This document shows, one piece after another, positions 1-10,574 of a stretch of 64,000 bases of DNA (position 1 is the first letter of the stretch; each line of letters opens with the position of its first letter). This stretch comes from Deltaproteobacteria bacterium HGW-Deltaproteobacteria-8 (GTDB lineage Bacteria; Desulfobacterota; Desulfovibrionia; Desulfovibrionales; Desulfovibrionaceae), in NCBI GenBank assembly GCA_002840405.1, contig PHAR01000009.1, positions 1 to 64,000 of the forward strand, given 5' to 3'. The notes under the pieces are model-generated. The model did no database searches. It had not been told where the DNA came from and saw only the letters and a program-made list of their open reading frames with translations. The position numbers and the translations under genes were made by a program.

Positions 1-1
1 C

Positions 2-1522
2 ACCGGCAGCGCGGACGGCGCGGGCACGGTCGGCTTCAACATCAGCGGAGCCAACACCCAGACCTTCGACGGCATGGAAGTCTTCAAGGGCACCACCGGG
101 GCCGACACCATCGACCTCAGCGCCTGGACCAGCGCGGGCGCCACGATTCTCGGCACCATCGGCAACGATGTCATCACCGGCGGCGTGGGCACAGACATCC
201 TGGACTACTCCGCCTTCAGCGCCAATCTCACCATCGCCGGCACCACGGACCACGCAGGCACTGCGGTCTTCACCGGCGGCAGCCAGACGTTCACCAGCTT
301 CGAGGTCATCAAGGGCGGCGCGGGCAATGATGAAATAGACCTCCACACCTGGACCTCCGACGCCACCATCCACTCGGGCGCTGGCAACGACAACATCCTC
401 GGCGGCAGCGGCAACGACCACGTCTACATGGGCTCCGACCTTAACGTCACCGACTCCATTGACGGCGGCGACGGCATGAACACGCTGCACTTCACCCCGG
501 ACAGCGCCAACGCCAGCGCCCTGGCCAATGTCTCCAATTTCAGCACGATCATTTTCGGCGACCCCACGGGCGATGTCACCCTGAACGCCCTGACCACCGG
601 TCTGATCGGCACTGGCGACACGCTGTACCTCGACACCCAGGCGGTCACGGCCGGACACAGCCTCACCATCGACGCCAGCTCGGTGACGGCGCACAACATC
701 GACTACACCGCCGGGGATGGCCTCGACCACATCACCGGCACGAGTCTGGACGACAATTTCCACTTCGGCACGCACCTCAGCAACGCCGACAGCGTCGACG
801 GCAAGGCCGGGGACGACACCCTGTACTTCACCCAGAACCAGGGCGGCGACCACACCGACGACCTGTCCGGGGTGAGCGGCGTGGAGCATATCATCCTGGG
901 CGATGCGGTCACCGAGTTGTCTCTCGACACCGACACCGTCGGCGACCTGTTGGCCCACCTGGACAGCCCGTACCTCGATATCGACGGCAGCGGCCTGACC
1001 ACCGCGGGCAACACCCTGACCTTCACCACGGGCGACTTGAACGACAACGCGCCAAGCTTCCTGTTCAACGTCACAGGCGGCAGCAACAACGACATGATCT
1101 TTGGCGGCGGCGGCGCGGACACGCTCAGCGGCGGCGGCGGCAACGACATGCTCTTCGGGCAGGACGGCATGGACATCCTGACCGGCGGAAGCGGAGCGGA
1201 CACCTTCATGTACGATCAGACCACGGAAGGCGGCGCCACCGAGGAGATCACCGACTTCTGCCACGCCGACGGCGACAAGCTGAGCTTCTCCAATACCGTC
1301 TTCAGCACGACAGCGGCCGACCTCACGCACTTCATCAGCACAGCCTCCTACTCCGACACCCTGGGCGTGGCCGGGCAGGCCAGCTTTATTTACGACACCA
1401 GCACGAACATCCTCCACTACGACAGCAACGGCGCCACCGCAGGCGGGGACGTGGCCATCGCCCACATCACCGGCGACGCCGTGGTGAACACGGACATCAC
1501 CTTCCACGCCCCGGCCCCCTAG
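2..1522 (+). CDS. RTX/hemolysin-type calcium-binding repeat protein, 3' end (5' truncated by window edge)
   Basis: Frame open from base 2 through the listed ORF start (74); GGxGxDxLxx-type repeats near the C-terminus (GGGGADTLSGGGGNDMLFGQDGMDILTGGSGADTF). Confidence 0.85.
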   Translation, partial: TGSADGAGTVGFNISGANTQTFDGMEVFKGTTGADTIDLSAWTSAGATILGTIGNDVITGGVGTDILDYSAFSANLTIAGTTDHAGTAVFTGGSQTFTSFEVIKGGAGNDEIDLHTWTSDATIHSGAGNDNILGGSGNDHVYMGSDLNVTDSIDGGDGMNTLHFTPDSANASALANVSNFSTIIFGDPTGDVTLNALTTGLIGTGDTLYLDTQAVTAGHSLTIDASSVTAHNIDYTAGDGLDHITGTSLDDNFHFGTHLSNADSVDGKAGDDTLYFTQNQGGDHTDDLSGVSGVEHIILGDAVTELSLDTDTVGDLLAHLDSPYLDIDGSGLTTAGNTLTFTTGDLNDNAPSFLFNVTGGSNNDMIFGGGGADTLSGGGGNDMLFGQDGMDILTGGSGADTFMYDQTTEGGATEEITDFCHADGDKLSFSNTVFSTTAADLTHFISTASYSDTLGVAGQASFIYDTSTNILHYDSNGATAGGDVAIAHITGDAVVNTDITFHAPAP

Positions 1523-1529
1523 ACAAAAC

Positions 1530-1570
1530 GCCGGGCGGGCTGGACCAGTTCCTGGCCCAGCCCGCCCGGC
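1530..1570 (-). terminator. Intrinsic terminator for the 1588..2709 gene, also between convergent genes
   Basis: Perfect 14-bp inverted repeat gccgggcgggctgg/ccagcccgcccggc; on the - strand followed by gttttgtc. Confidence 0.7.
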
Positions 1571-1587
1571 TGCTCTCTCCAAATTCC

Positions 1588-2709
1588 CTAGAACTTCCCG
1601 CGCAGGCGCTCCGGAATGGGCGCCAGCCCCCCGTTTGCGAGGGTCTCCGCGTACCATTGCCGCAGCGAATCCTCGTCGCCGGGCCGCCCGTTCTGCGGGC
1701 AGCGCGCAACGTCCGCCTCGGACTGGCGCAGGGCGTTCCAGCGCCGGTTCTTGTCCAGCAGCAGGCCGAAGTCGGCTGCCTGCAGGTGCAGCAGCCACAG
1801 GCCCGGCTCCTGGCGCACGCTCATCTCCTCATAGACCAGATGGAAGCCCTCCAGCCAGCTGGCCGGGACGCTTGCCAGCACCGGCTTCTTGTAGATGCCC
1901 TGGGCCGGCAGCATGAGGCTGCGTTGCGTTGAGACCGGCGCGCCGGGTTCAAGCGGGCCTTCGGCGGGCTTGCCGCCGCGCAGATCATGGATGATGTCAA
2001 AGGCCTGGCCGGGCTGCACGATGCCGGTGAGGCCGCCGCCTTGCAGCTTGGCCAAGAGCGCGGCCTCGCCGTCCTCATGCACGAAGAGCTCGTCGGCGTC
2101 GGTGTGCAGCACAAAGCCATACTGCGAGAGCAGGAAGCGCTGAAAGTGGCCGCAGAACCGCGCCATGTTGGCGTGGTCGGTCTCCCCGCGCGGCAGGGGC
2201 ACCACGTTGGTCTCCGGGTGCAGAACGGCCCGTGGCGACTCCTGGGACCCGTGGTCGATGACATACAGGTTCGTGTGCCCCACGAGCCTGGCATGGTGCG
2301 CCTCCCAGAACCGGAGCATGCCGTTGTCGTTGCAGGCGTGGGTGAAGCAGGCCAAAAGCCCCGGTTTTTTGTAGGCGCCGCCCGTGGGCATGGACTTCAC
2401 GTAGTCCACAAAGGGCAGGAAAAAGGAGTGGTGAAAGAGGGTCAGCTCCTCGTGCAGGGCCGCGCCGCCGCCTGCATTGGCATCGCGGATGACCAGGGAC
2501 ACCTGCTTGCTCCTGGCGCGCTGGAGGATGCGCTCCACCTGGCAGAGCTCGTCGTTGATGGACAGGGTGTCATGCTTGAGCACCGCGCCGGTCAGGGCAT
2601 GCTCCACCCCGTCGAGCTTGAGGGCGAAGGTCCAACTCTCTGCCAGATCAGAGCGGGAGATGCGGATGTAGGCCATGCGCACGTCGTCCAGGCGGTAGGC
2701 GTAGGCCAT
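1588..2709 (-). CDS. Glycosyltransferase family 2-like protein
   Basis: 373-aa ORF; motifs LLACFTHACNDNGMLRFWEAHH, VLHTDADELFV resemble Glyco_tranf_2_4-type proteins. Confidence 0.6.
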   Translation of the reverse strand: MAYAYRLDDVRMAYIRISRSDLAESWTFALKLDGVEHALTGAVLKHDTLSINDELCQVERILQRARSKQVSLVIRDANAGGGAALHEELTLFHHSFFLPFVDYVKSMPTGGAYKKPGLLACFTHACNDNGMLRFWEAHHARLVGHTNLYVIDHGSQESPRAVLHPETNVVPLPRGETDHANMARFCGHFQRFLLSQYGFVLHTDADELFVHEDGEAALLAKLQGGGLTGIVQPGQAFDIIHDLRGGKPAEGPLEPGAPVSTQRSLMLPAQGIYKKPVLASVPASWLEGFHLVYEEMSVRQEPGLWLLHLQAADFGLLLDKNRRWNALRQSEADVARCPQNGRPGDEDSLRQWYAETLANGGLAPIPERLRGKF

Positions 2710-2717
2710 CTCTCCTC

Positions 2718-3257
2718 CTAGCCCTTTGCGCCCTGGCCGGATTCCAGGGCCAGGAGCAGCGCCTTCAGGTCCAGGCCGTGGGGGTTGGTGTAGCCGGTGA
2801 GCGCGCCACCCGCGCCCAGCACCCGGTGGCAGGGCACGATGAGCGGCCAGGGATTGCGGGCCATGGCCTGGCCCACGGCCCGGGCCTTGCCCGGATGCCC
2901 GGCCAGGGCGGCAAGTTCGCCGTAGGTCACGGTGCGCCCCGCAGGCACCTGCTCAAGCAGCGTGCGCAGGATGTCCGCCGTAAAGGGCGGCACCCCGTCC
3001 CAGCACAGGGGCAGGACCGGAAACTGCGCCTTCTTGCCAGCGGCCAACCGCTTGAGGACCTTGTGCACGGCCTTGGCCTCGTAGCTCGCGTCCGGGGCCA
3101 GTTCTTCGGCGTCGGCCTTGCCCAGCGCAAGACGCACCACCTGCCCCCCGCGCCAGAACAGGGTCAGCTCAAGCGGCGGCGCGGCCACGCGCTCCACGCG
3201 CTCGGTGACCTCGACGTGCTTGACCCCCTGGGCCACCAACTTCGTGCGTCCGCTCAT
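2718..3257 (-). CDS. ogt: Methylated-DNA--[protein]-cysteine S-methyltransferase
   Basis: C-terminal part of the listed 2718..3977 ORF from MSGRTKL; active-site motif IVPCHRVLGAGGALTGY; start overlaps the upstream stop (ATGA). Confidence 0.85.
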   Translation of the reverse strand: MSGRTKLVAQGVKHVEVTERVERVAAPPLELTLFWRGGQVVRLALGKADAEELAPDASYEAKAVHKVLKRLAAGKKAQFPVLPLCWDGVPPFTADILRTLLEQVPAGRTVTYGELAALAGHPGKARAVGQAMARNPWPLIVPCHRVLGAGGALTGYTNPHGLDLKALLLALESGQGAKG

Positions 3258-4345
3258 GCCGTTTCCTCCTCGTCTGCACCCCTGCGGGGCGGCCTGCTCC
3301 ATTTGGGCGAAGTGTCCCGGCTGGGCGGATTCTCCCAATCGGGCATGGTGTCCGGGCAGAAGCCGTCCCTGCCCTGCCAGGTGTCCTGCCGGGCCAGCTC
3401 GGAGCGGATGCCCGAGAGCGTGATGTTCTTGTCCGCGGCCCAGGCCGGGGCGACCAGTTCGCCCGGAGCGGCGTCCGCGGCCAGGCGCTGCACGCAGATG
3501 TCCGGCCGCAGGCGGACAAGGGCGCGCACCAAGGCTTGCACGTAATCCCCCTGCTCCGGCGGCGTATAGCCGCCCGGCCGCCACAGGGCCTCCAGGCCCG
3601 CGCCCCGGCAGACCAGCAGATTGTGGAACTTGACCCCGGCCACGGGCAGGGCGTTCAGAAAATCCACGGACTCGGCCAGGTCGTCCGGGCGGGCTCCGGG
3701 CAGGCCATGCACCAGGTGCGCGCACACGGACAGGCCGCGCTCCGCAGCAGCGACCGTTGCCCGGGCGAAGCAGGCCGCGTCGTGCCCCCGGTTGATGCGC
3801 GAGAGCACCGCGTCGTCGGCGCTTTGCAGGCCCAGGTCCAGCTGCAAAAAATCGAAGCCGGGGCCGAGCCCGGCCTGGGCGTCCTGTCGCACAAAAGACG
3901 CGAGCAGGTCCAGGCGCGCGCAGCCGCCTCCCCCCTTTGGCCCCACATCCAGACAATCGGGCCGGGTGCCCAGGCACAGGCCCGCCACGCCAGGCAGGGA
4001 GGAAATTTCCGCGAGCACCTCCCGCAGGCGATTGATGCTCGCATGTGTGTTACTATAGGATTGAAGGTAGGCCAGAAGCCGGGCTTCAGGATACCGGGCG
4101 CGCTGGCGCGGGGCCAGATGCTCCCATTGTTCGGCCAGGCTCAGGCCCTGGGCCAGGAGCCCGGTGCCGGAGCCGGCCGGGTTGCAAAACAGGCAGCCCG
4201 AGCGCGAAAGGGTGCCGTCGCGGTTGGGACAGGAGAACCCGGCGTCCAGCGGCACTTTGCGGGCGCCTGCGCCCAGGCGCGCCCGGAAAAACGCCGCCAA
4301 AGAGTAGAAGCGTGCGTGTTCTGCCGGGCCGGGTGTGGTGCTCAT
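3254..4345 (-). CDS. TIGR01212-family radical SAM protein (YhcC-like)
   Basis: CPNRDGTLSRSGCLFCNPAGSG cysteine motif and overall family resemblance. Confidence 0.8.
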   Translation of the reverse strand: MSTTPGPAEHARFYSLAAFFRARLGAGARKVPLDAGFSCPNRDGTLSRSGCLFCNPAGSGTGLLAQGLSLAEQWEHLAPRQRARYPEARLLAYLQSYSNTHASINRLREVLAEISSLPGVAGLCLGTRPDCLDVGPKGGGGCARLDLLASFVRQDAQAGLGPGFDFLQLDLGLQSADDAVLSRINRGHDAACFARATVAAAERGLSVCAHLVHGLPGARPDDLAESVDFLNALPVAGVKFHNLLVCRGAGLEALWRPGGYTPPEQGDYVQALVRALVRLRPDICVQRLAADAAPGELVAPAWAADKNITLSGIRSELARQDTWQGRDGFCPDTMPDWENPPSRDTSPKWSRPPRRGADEEETA

Positions 4346-4427
4346 GTATTGCCTGCCGGAACTTCTTTTGGTACGAGGTGCTGTTCTGCGGCTGTCAGAG
4401 ATTACTCCCGCCGCTTTTCCACTCTAA

Positions 4428-5504
<1,077 letters not shown>

Positions 5505-5505
5505 T

Positions 5506-6351
5506 GTGAATCCAAAGCGTATCGCCTTCTTCCTCGTCGCCGGGCTGTTCTTCTACTTGGCCCTGTACACCTGGAATCTGCGCACCGGGTTTCTGACCCG
5601 GATGAGCACCTATTCCGGGCTGGACAGCGTTGGCGCTGTGCTCAGGCCCGGCTCCTTTGTCGGCAACGCCGCAGGCAACTTCGTGGACCGCTACCTGTCC
5701 CTGGTGGGGCTGAAGCAGGAGAACGAGACCCTGCGCCTGGAGATCAAGGCCCTGCGCCTGGAGAACATGACCCTGCGCGAACGCGCCGAGGCCACGGCCA
5801 GGGTGGAGAAGCTCCTGGCCTTTCCCGAGCCGCCGGGCTGGAGCAAGGAAGGCGCGCGGGTCATCGCCCACCGCGTCGGCCCCACGGCCATCCTGGAGAC
5901 CATCCTGGTGGACCGGGGCAAGCTCTCCGGCGCCCAGGAGGACACCCCCGTGCTCTGCACCGAGGGCGTGGTGGGCCGCATCTACCGCGCCGGGTTCTCC
6001 GTGGCCACGGTGCTGCTTTTGACCGACCCCGCCAGCCGCGTGGCCGTGGTCGGCCGCGACAACCGCGCGGCCGGAGTGGTCTACGGCATGGGCGCGGGCG
6101 AACCCCTCATGGTCAAGTACGTGGGCCTCAAGAGCACCATCGAGCCCGGCGAAATCCTCGTCACCTCGGGCATGGACGGCCTGTACCCCAAGGGCCTGCC
6201 CGTGGCCCGGGTCAGCGCCGTGCGCCGCGAGGAGGCCACCCTGTTCATGGACGTGCAGGCCGACCCCCTGGTGGACATCCCCCGCCTGGAGGAGGTGCTC
6301 CTGCTCAAACGCGCGGTCCGGCCGGAAGATTCCCGCGCCTTGTGGGACTAG
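5506..6351 (+). CDS. mreC: Rod shape-determining protein MreC
   Basis: N-terminal TM plus coiled coil and beta domain; GTG start 1 nt after mreB stop. Confidence 0.9.
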   Translation: MNPKRIAFFLVAGLFFYLALYTWNLRTGFLTRMSTYSGLDSVGAVLRPGSFVGNAAGNFVDRYLSLVGLKQENETLRLEIKALRLENMTLRERAEATARVEKLLAFPEPPGWSKEGARVIAHRVGPTAILETILVDRGKLSGAQEDTPVLCTEGVVGRIYRAGFSVATVLLLTDPASRVAVVGRDNRAAGVVYGMGAGEPLMVKYVGLKSTIEPGEILVTSGMDGLYPKGLPVARVSAVRREEATLFMDVQADPLVDIPRLEEVLLLKRAVRPEDSRALWD

Positions 6352-6354
6352 GCC

Positions 6355-6825
6355 ATGCTCGCCGCGCTCTGGTGGATGGCCTTCACCATCCTGGGCATCT
6401 GGGGGCAGAGCATGCTGCCCGGCGTGGACTTTTTCGCGCCCGGCATGGCAGTAAGCCTGCGCTGGCAGAAGCCCGGCGCCACCATCGTCCTGACCCTGAT
6501 CTGGGTGGCCATCCAGGAGGGCGCGGGCGGATTGGCCTTTGGCTACGCCATCCTGTGGTACGCCATCCTCTTCGCATTTCTTACCGTGGGCCGCTGGCTG
6601 CTGGACCCCGGCAGCCTGCAGTTCCAGGCCCTGCTGGGCCTGGCCCTGGGCCTGGCCCATCTGCTCCTGCTCTATCTCATGGCCGTGCTGGAGATGCGCG
6701 CCTTTCCGCTTGGGCGGGTGCTGGGCGAATGCCTGCTCCAGGCCCTGCTCTACCCGGTGCTGTGGTATGTTTCCGAGGCCATGTTCCCGGACAGGTTGAA
6801 AAAGATCCATGACGAATCTGCATAG
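6355..6825 (+). CDS. mreD: MreD-like integral membrane protein
   Basis: Hydrophobic 156-aa protein between mreC and mrdA; position-based. Confidence 0.6.
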   Translation: MLAALWWMAFTILGIWGQSMLPGVDFFAPGMAVSLRWQKPGATIVLTLIWVAIQEGAGGLAFGYAILWYAILFAFLTVGRWLLDPGSLQFQALLGLALGLAHLLLLYLMAVLEMRAFPLGRVLGECLLQALLYPVLWYVSEAMFPDRLKKIHDESA

Positions 6826-8716
6826 CGCATACGGGAAAGAGCCTCCGCGCATGGGCGTGGGACTATTGCAATGCCTGATCTTCGGGCTGTTCTGCATCTT
6901 CGCCGTGCGCCTGTGGTATCTGCAGATTCACCTGGGCCCGGTGTTCACGGAAAAAAGCCGCAACAACCAGTTGCGCACCGAGTACATCTTCGCCCCGCGC
7001 GGCTTTCTGCGCGATCGCAACGGCGAACTCCTGGCCGTCAACGAGCCCGCCTTCGTGCTCGGCCTTGTGCGCGAGGACTGCGACGACATCCCCGCCACCC
7101 TGGAAAAGGTCTCCGACTGGACCGGCATCCCGCCCGAGCGCCTGAAGGACATCTACACCCGCAACAAGCCCAAGGTGAAACCCTTCGAGCCGCTGACACT
7201 GGTGCCGGACCTGGACTTCGACCTCATCGCCAAGGTGGAGGGCGCGGGCATCCGCTGGCCGGGGCTGGAGATCCTCTCGCGCACCCGGCGCAAATACATT
7301 TACGGGCACCTGCTCTCCCATGTGCTCGGCTACGTGGCCGAGGCCAACGAGGCCGAGATGCAGGCCGACCCCACCCTGTCCCTGGGCGACTTCGTGGGCA
7401 AGCAGGGCCTGGAGAACCGCCTGGACAACCGCCTGCGCGGGACCAAGGGCAGGCGGCTCATCGAGGTCGACGTCACCGGCCGCAGGCTCTCGGAAGAACT
7501 GCAACGCGAGCCCAAGGCCGGGGAGGAAGTTTTCCTCTCCATCGACCTGGGCCTGCAGCAGCTGGGGCACAAGGTGCTGGACGGCAAGGCCGGCAGCGTG
7601 GTGGTCATGGACCCGGACACCGGCGAGATCCACGCCCTGGTCAGTGAGCCCTCCTACGACTCCAACATCTTCACCACGGGCCTGTCCTCGGCCCAGTGGG
7701 CGGAGCTGCGCGACAACCCCATGCACCCCCTGCAGAACCGCGCCACCCAGGGCGTGTATCCGCCGGGCTCGGTGTTCAAGCTGCTCATGGCCGCCGACGC
7801 CCTGCACGAGAAGGCCATCGACCCCAGCGAGACCGTCTACTGCACGGGCGAGCTGGCCCTGGGCAACCACGTGTTCCGCTGCTGGAAACGGGGCGGGCAC
7901 GGCACCGTCAACCTCCAGCGCGCCCTGGTCGAGTCCTGCGACACCTATTTCTACAAGCTCGGCATGAAGCTCGGCGTGGACCGCATCAGCACCTATGCCA
8001 AGCTGGCCGGGTTCGGCTCGGTCACCGGCATCGACCTGCCCCACGAGAAGCCTGGGCTCATCCCCTCGCGCGAGTGGAAGCAGAAGCGCTTCGGCGTGCG
8101 CTGGACCAAGGGCGAGGACCTGAACCTGGCCATCGGCCAGGGCTACACCGGGACCACCCCGCTGCAGATAGCGCGCCTCATCGGCGCGCTCATCAACGGC
8201 GGCAAGGTTTTGAAGCCGCAGCTCATGCGCGGCATAGCCCCGGAGGTGATGGGCACCATCCCCCTGACCCCGGAGGCCGCGACCATCATCAAGCGAGCCA
8301 TGGTGGCCACCGTGGAGGACCCCCACGGCACCTGCCGCCGGGTGCTCACCCCGGGCGTGGTGGTGGGCGCCAAGACCGGCAGCGCGCAGGTGGTGCGCCT
8401 GACCGACGAGCTCAAGCGCATGGGCGACAACGTGCCCTACAAGTACCGCGACCACGCCTGGATGGCCGGGTTCGGCGAGAAGGACGGCAGGCGCTTCGTG
8501 GTGGTGGCCATGGTCGAACACGGGATGCACGGCGCGTCTGGCGCGGGCCCGGCCGTAAAGGCCATGCTCGACGCCCTGTTCCTGGGCAAGAAGGAGCTGC
8601 CGCCCAGGGATGTGGCCGGGGCCGAGCGCCCGGCCGAGCCTGCGGCGCGCGTGGCCGTGGACGCCGTGGAGCCGCAGTTCCCGGATATGCCGCACGACCC
8701 GGAGGCCCCCCAGTGA
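6809..8716 (+). CDS. mrdA: Penicillin-binding protein 2
   Basis: PBP dimerization and transpeptidase motifs (YPPGSVFKLL, SCDTYFY, KTGSAQV). Confidence 0.95.
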   Translation: MTNLHSAYGKEPPRMGVGLLQCLIFGLFCIFAVRLWYLQIHLGPVFTEKSRNNQLRTEYIFAPRGFLRDRNGELLAVNEPAFVLGLVREDCDDIPATLEKVSDWTGIPPERLKDIYTRNKPKVKPFEPLTLVPDLDFDLIAKVEGAGIRWPGLEILSRTRRKYIYGHLLSHVLGYVAEANEAEMQADPTLSLGDFVGKQGLENRLDNRLRGTKGRRLIEVDVTGRRLSEELQREPKAGEEVFLSIDLGLQQLGHKVLDGKAGSVVVMDPDTGEIHALVSEPSYDSNIFTTGLSSAQWAELRDNPMHPLQNRATQGVYPPGSVFKLLMAADALHEKAIDPSETVYCTGELALGNHVFRCWKRGGHGTVNLQRALVESCDTYFYKLGMKLGVDRISTYAKLAGFGSVTGIDLPHEKPGLIPSREWKQKRFGVRWTKGEDLNLAIGQGYTGTTPLQIARLIGALINGGKVLKPQLMRGIAPEVMGTIPLTPEAATIIKRAMVATVEDPHGTCRRVLTPGVVVGAKTGSAQVVRLTDELKRMGDNVPYKYRDHAWMAGFGEKDGRRFVVVAMVEHGMHGASGAGPAVKAMLDALFLGKKELPPRDVAGAERPAEPAARVAVDAVEPQFPDMPHDPEAPQ

Positions 8717-9828
8717 GCCCCATCGACCGCCGCATGCTCTACCACGTGAACTGGCCGCTGGTGGGCCTGGTGGCCACGCTGTTCCTCATCGGCGTGCTGA
8801 ACCTCTACTCCGCCAGCGGAGTGCGCCTGGGCGAGGGCGTGTCTGTGGAGCCCTACTACCAGAAGCAGATCATCTGGGGCATCATCGGCCTGGTCGGTCT
8901 GGTGGCCTTCATGAGCTTCGACTACCGCAGGCTTTCCAGCGTGGCCTGGCCGCTTTACGCCGTGACCCTGCTGCTGCTGCTGGCCGTGCCGTTTCTGGGC
9001 AAGACCATCTACGGCGCGCGGCGCTGGCTGGACTTCGGCATGTTCAACTTCCAGCCAAGCGAGCTGGCCAAGTTCGCCATGCTGCTCCTCGGCGCGCGCA
9101 TCCTCTCCACCGAGCCGGAGCGCCTGGACCTGAAGCGCCTGGCGTACATCCTGGGCCTGGGGCTGGTGCCCACCCTCATGATCATCAAGCAGCCCGACCT
9201 GGGCACGGGCATGCTCGTGCTGCTGCTGCTCGGCGGGCTGGTGCTCTACCGGGGCATCCAGCCCTGGCTCTTCCGCACGCTGTGCGTGCTGGTGCCCCTG
9301 CTTCTGCCCCTGGCCTGGTTCGGGCTTAAGGACTACCAGAAACGGCGCATCCTGGCCTTCCTCGACCCGGCCACGGACCCTCTGGGCTCCGGCTACCACA
9401 TCCTGCAATCGGAGATCGCCATGGGCTCCGGGCGCATCTTCGGCAAGGGCTTCATGGCCGGCACCCAAAGCCAGCTCCGGTTCCTGCCGGAGAAGCACAC
9501 CGACTTCGCCGTGGCCGTGCTGGGCGAGGAATGGGGCTTTTTCGGCATGATGGTGCTCTTAAGCCTGTTCTGCGCCTTCCTGTACCAGATCGCCATGGTG
9601 GCGCGCGACGCCAAGGACCCCTTCGGCAGCTATCTGGCCGCCGGAGTCTTCTTCTATTTCTTCTGGCAGGTGCTGATCAACATGGGCATGGTCCTGGGGC
9701 TCATGCCCGTGGTCGGCGTGCCCCTGCCCTTCATCAGCTACGGCGGCAGCGCCACCCTGGTGAACTTCAGCCTGCTCGGGCTCGTGCTGAACGTGTCCAT
9801 GCGCCGCTTTCTGTTCAAGCAGAACTAG
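8713..9828 (+). CDS. rodA: Rod shape-determining protein RodA (SEDS family)
   Basis: GTG start overlaps the mrdA stop by 4 nt; in frame with listed ORF 7696..9828; SEDS motifs KQPDLGTGML, PLPFISYGGSATLVN. Confidence 0.95.
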   Translation: MSPIDRRMLYHVNWPLVGLVATLFLIGVLNLYSASGVRLGEGVSVEPYYQKQIIWGIIGLVGLVAFMSFDYRRLSSVAWPLYAVTLLLLLAVPFLGKTIYGARRWLDFGMFNFQPSELAKFAMLLLGARILSTEPERLDLKRLAYILGLGLVPTLMIIKQPDLGTGMLVLLLLGGLVLYRGIQPWLFRTLCVLVPLLLPLAWFGLKDYQKRRILAFLDPATDPLGSGYHILQSEIAMGSGRIFGKGFMAGTQSQLRFLPEKHTDFAVAVLGEEWGFFGMMVLLSLFCAFLYQIAMVARDAKDPFGSYLAAGVFFYFFWQVLINMGMVLGLMPVVGVPLPFISYGGSATLVNFSLLGLVLNVSMRRFLFKQN

Positions 9829-10037
9829 CGCCGGAGATCCTCCGGACTGGCCTTTCTTTCGCCTTCCCCCCCGCCTTTTCGCCACCCTTTCGCTCATGCA
9901 CCGCGTGCGCCGAAACAGCCGGATTGGCCTCTTTTTCACATTTCCAGCACAAAAAGCGATTTGCCGAAGAGCCCTCTAAAGGGCTGGCAAGCAAGAGAAT
10001 ACAAGCAAAAAGAAGCCGAGAAAAATGAAAAAAGGCT

Positions 10038-10066
10038 TTGACAGGTCTTTGGCAATCGTGTAGGCA
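10038..10066 (+). promoter_or_regulatory. Possible sigma70 promoter for the atpF' operon
   Basis: TTGACA at 10038-10043, 17-nt spacer, weak -10 TAGGCA. Confidence 0.35.
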
Positions 10067-10123
10067 CCCTCTGACTTTGGACCAAAATTCACAATCCCAA
10101 TTACCACGTTCCGGGGGCCGCTC

Positions 10124-10546
10124 ATGATTGACATCGACAAAACTTTTCTAATCCAGCTGGTCAATTTTCTCATCACCATCATTGGGCTGAACCTCCTGCT
10201 GATCCGCCCCATCCGGGACAAAATTCAGGAGCGCAACAGCCTCATGGCCGCCCAGGTGGGCAAGATCGAGGGCTTCAACGCAGGCGCTGAAGAGAAGCTC
10301 AAGAGCTACCAGGCGGCTATCGACGCCGCGCGTCAGGAAGGCCTTGAGCTGCGCAAGCAGCTGCGTGCCGACGGCGCTGGCGAGGAGCAGCAGATCATGT
10401 CTGTTGCCGGCAAGGAAATGGCCGCCTCCATGAAGGCCGCCCACGACGCAATCGCCGCACAGGTGGCCGGGGCCAAGCAGGCGCTGGCTTCCGAGGTGGA
10501 GAAATTCGCGCAGAAGGCCACGGCCAAGATCTTGGGCCAGGCTTAA
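10124..10546 (+). CDS. F0F1 ATP synthase subunit B' (b-type)
   Basis: MIDIDKTFLIQLVNFLITIIGLNLLL N-terminal helix; precedes atpF. Confidence 0.85.
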   Translation: MIDIDKTFLIQLVNFLITIIGLNLLLIRPIRDKIQERNSLMAAQVGKIEGFNAGAEEKLKSYQAAIDAARQEGLELRKQLRADGAGEEQQIMSVAGKEMAASMKAAHDAIAAQVAGAKQALASEVEKFAQKATAKILGQA

Positions 10547-10574
10547 GCCGACAGGAAGAAGGAGGGGGAACATT

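Noticed and set aside
3258-3977. N-terminal extension of the listed 2718..3977 ORF
   Set aside because: Out-of-frame reading through the radical SAM gene; the methyltransferase starts at 3257.
6863-8695. 610-aa ORF antisense to mrdA
   Set aside because: Low-complexity H/G/L/V-rich antisense shadow of a clear PBP2 gene.
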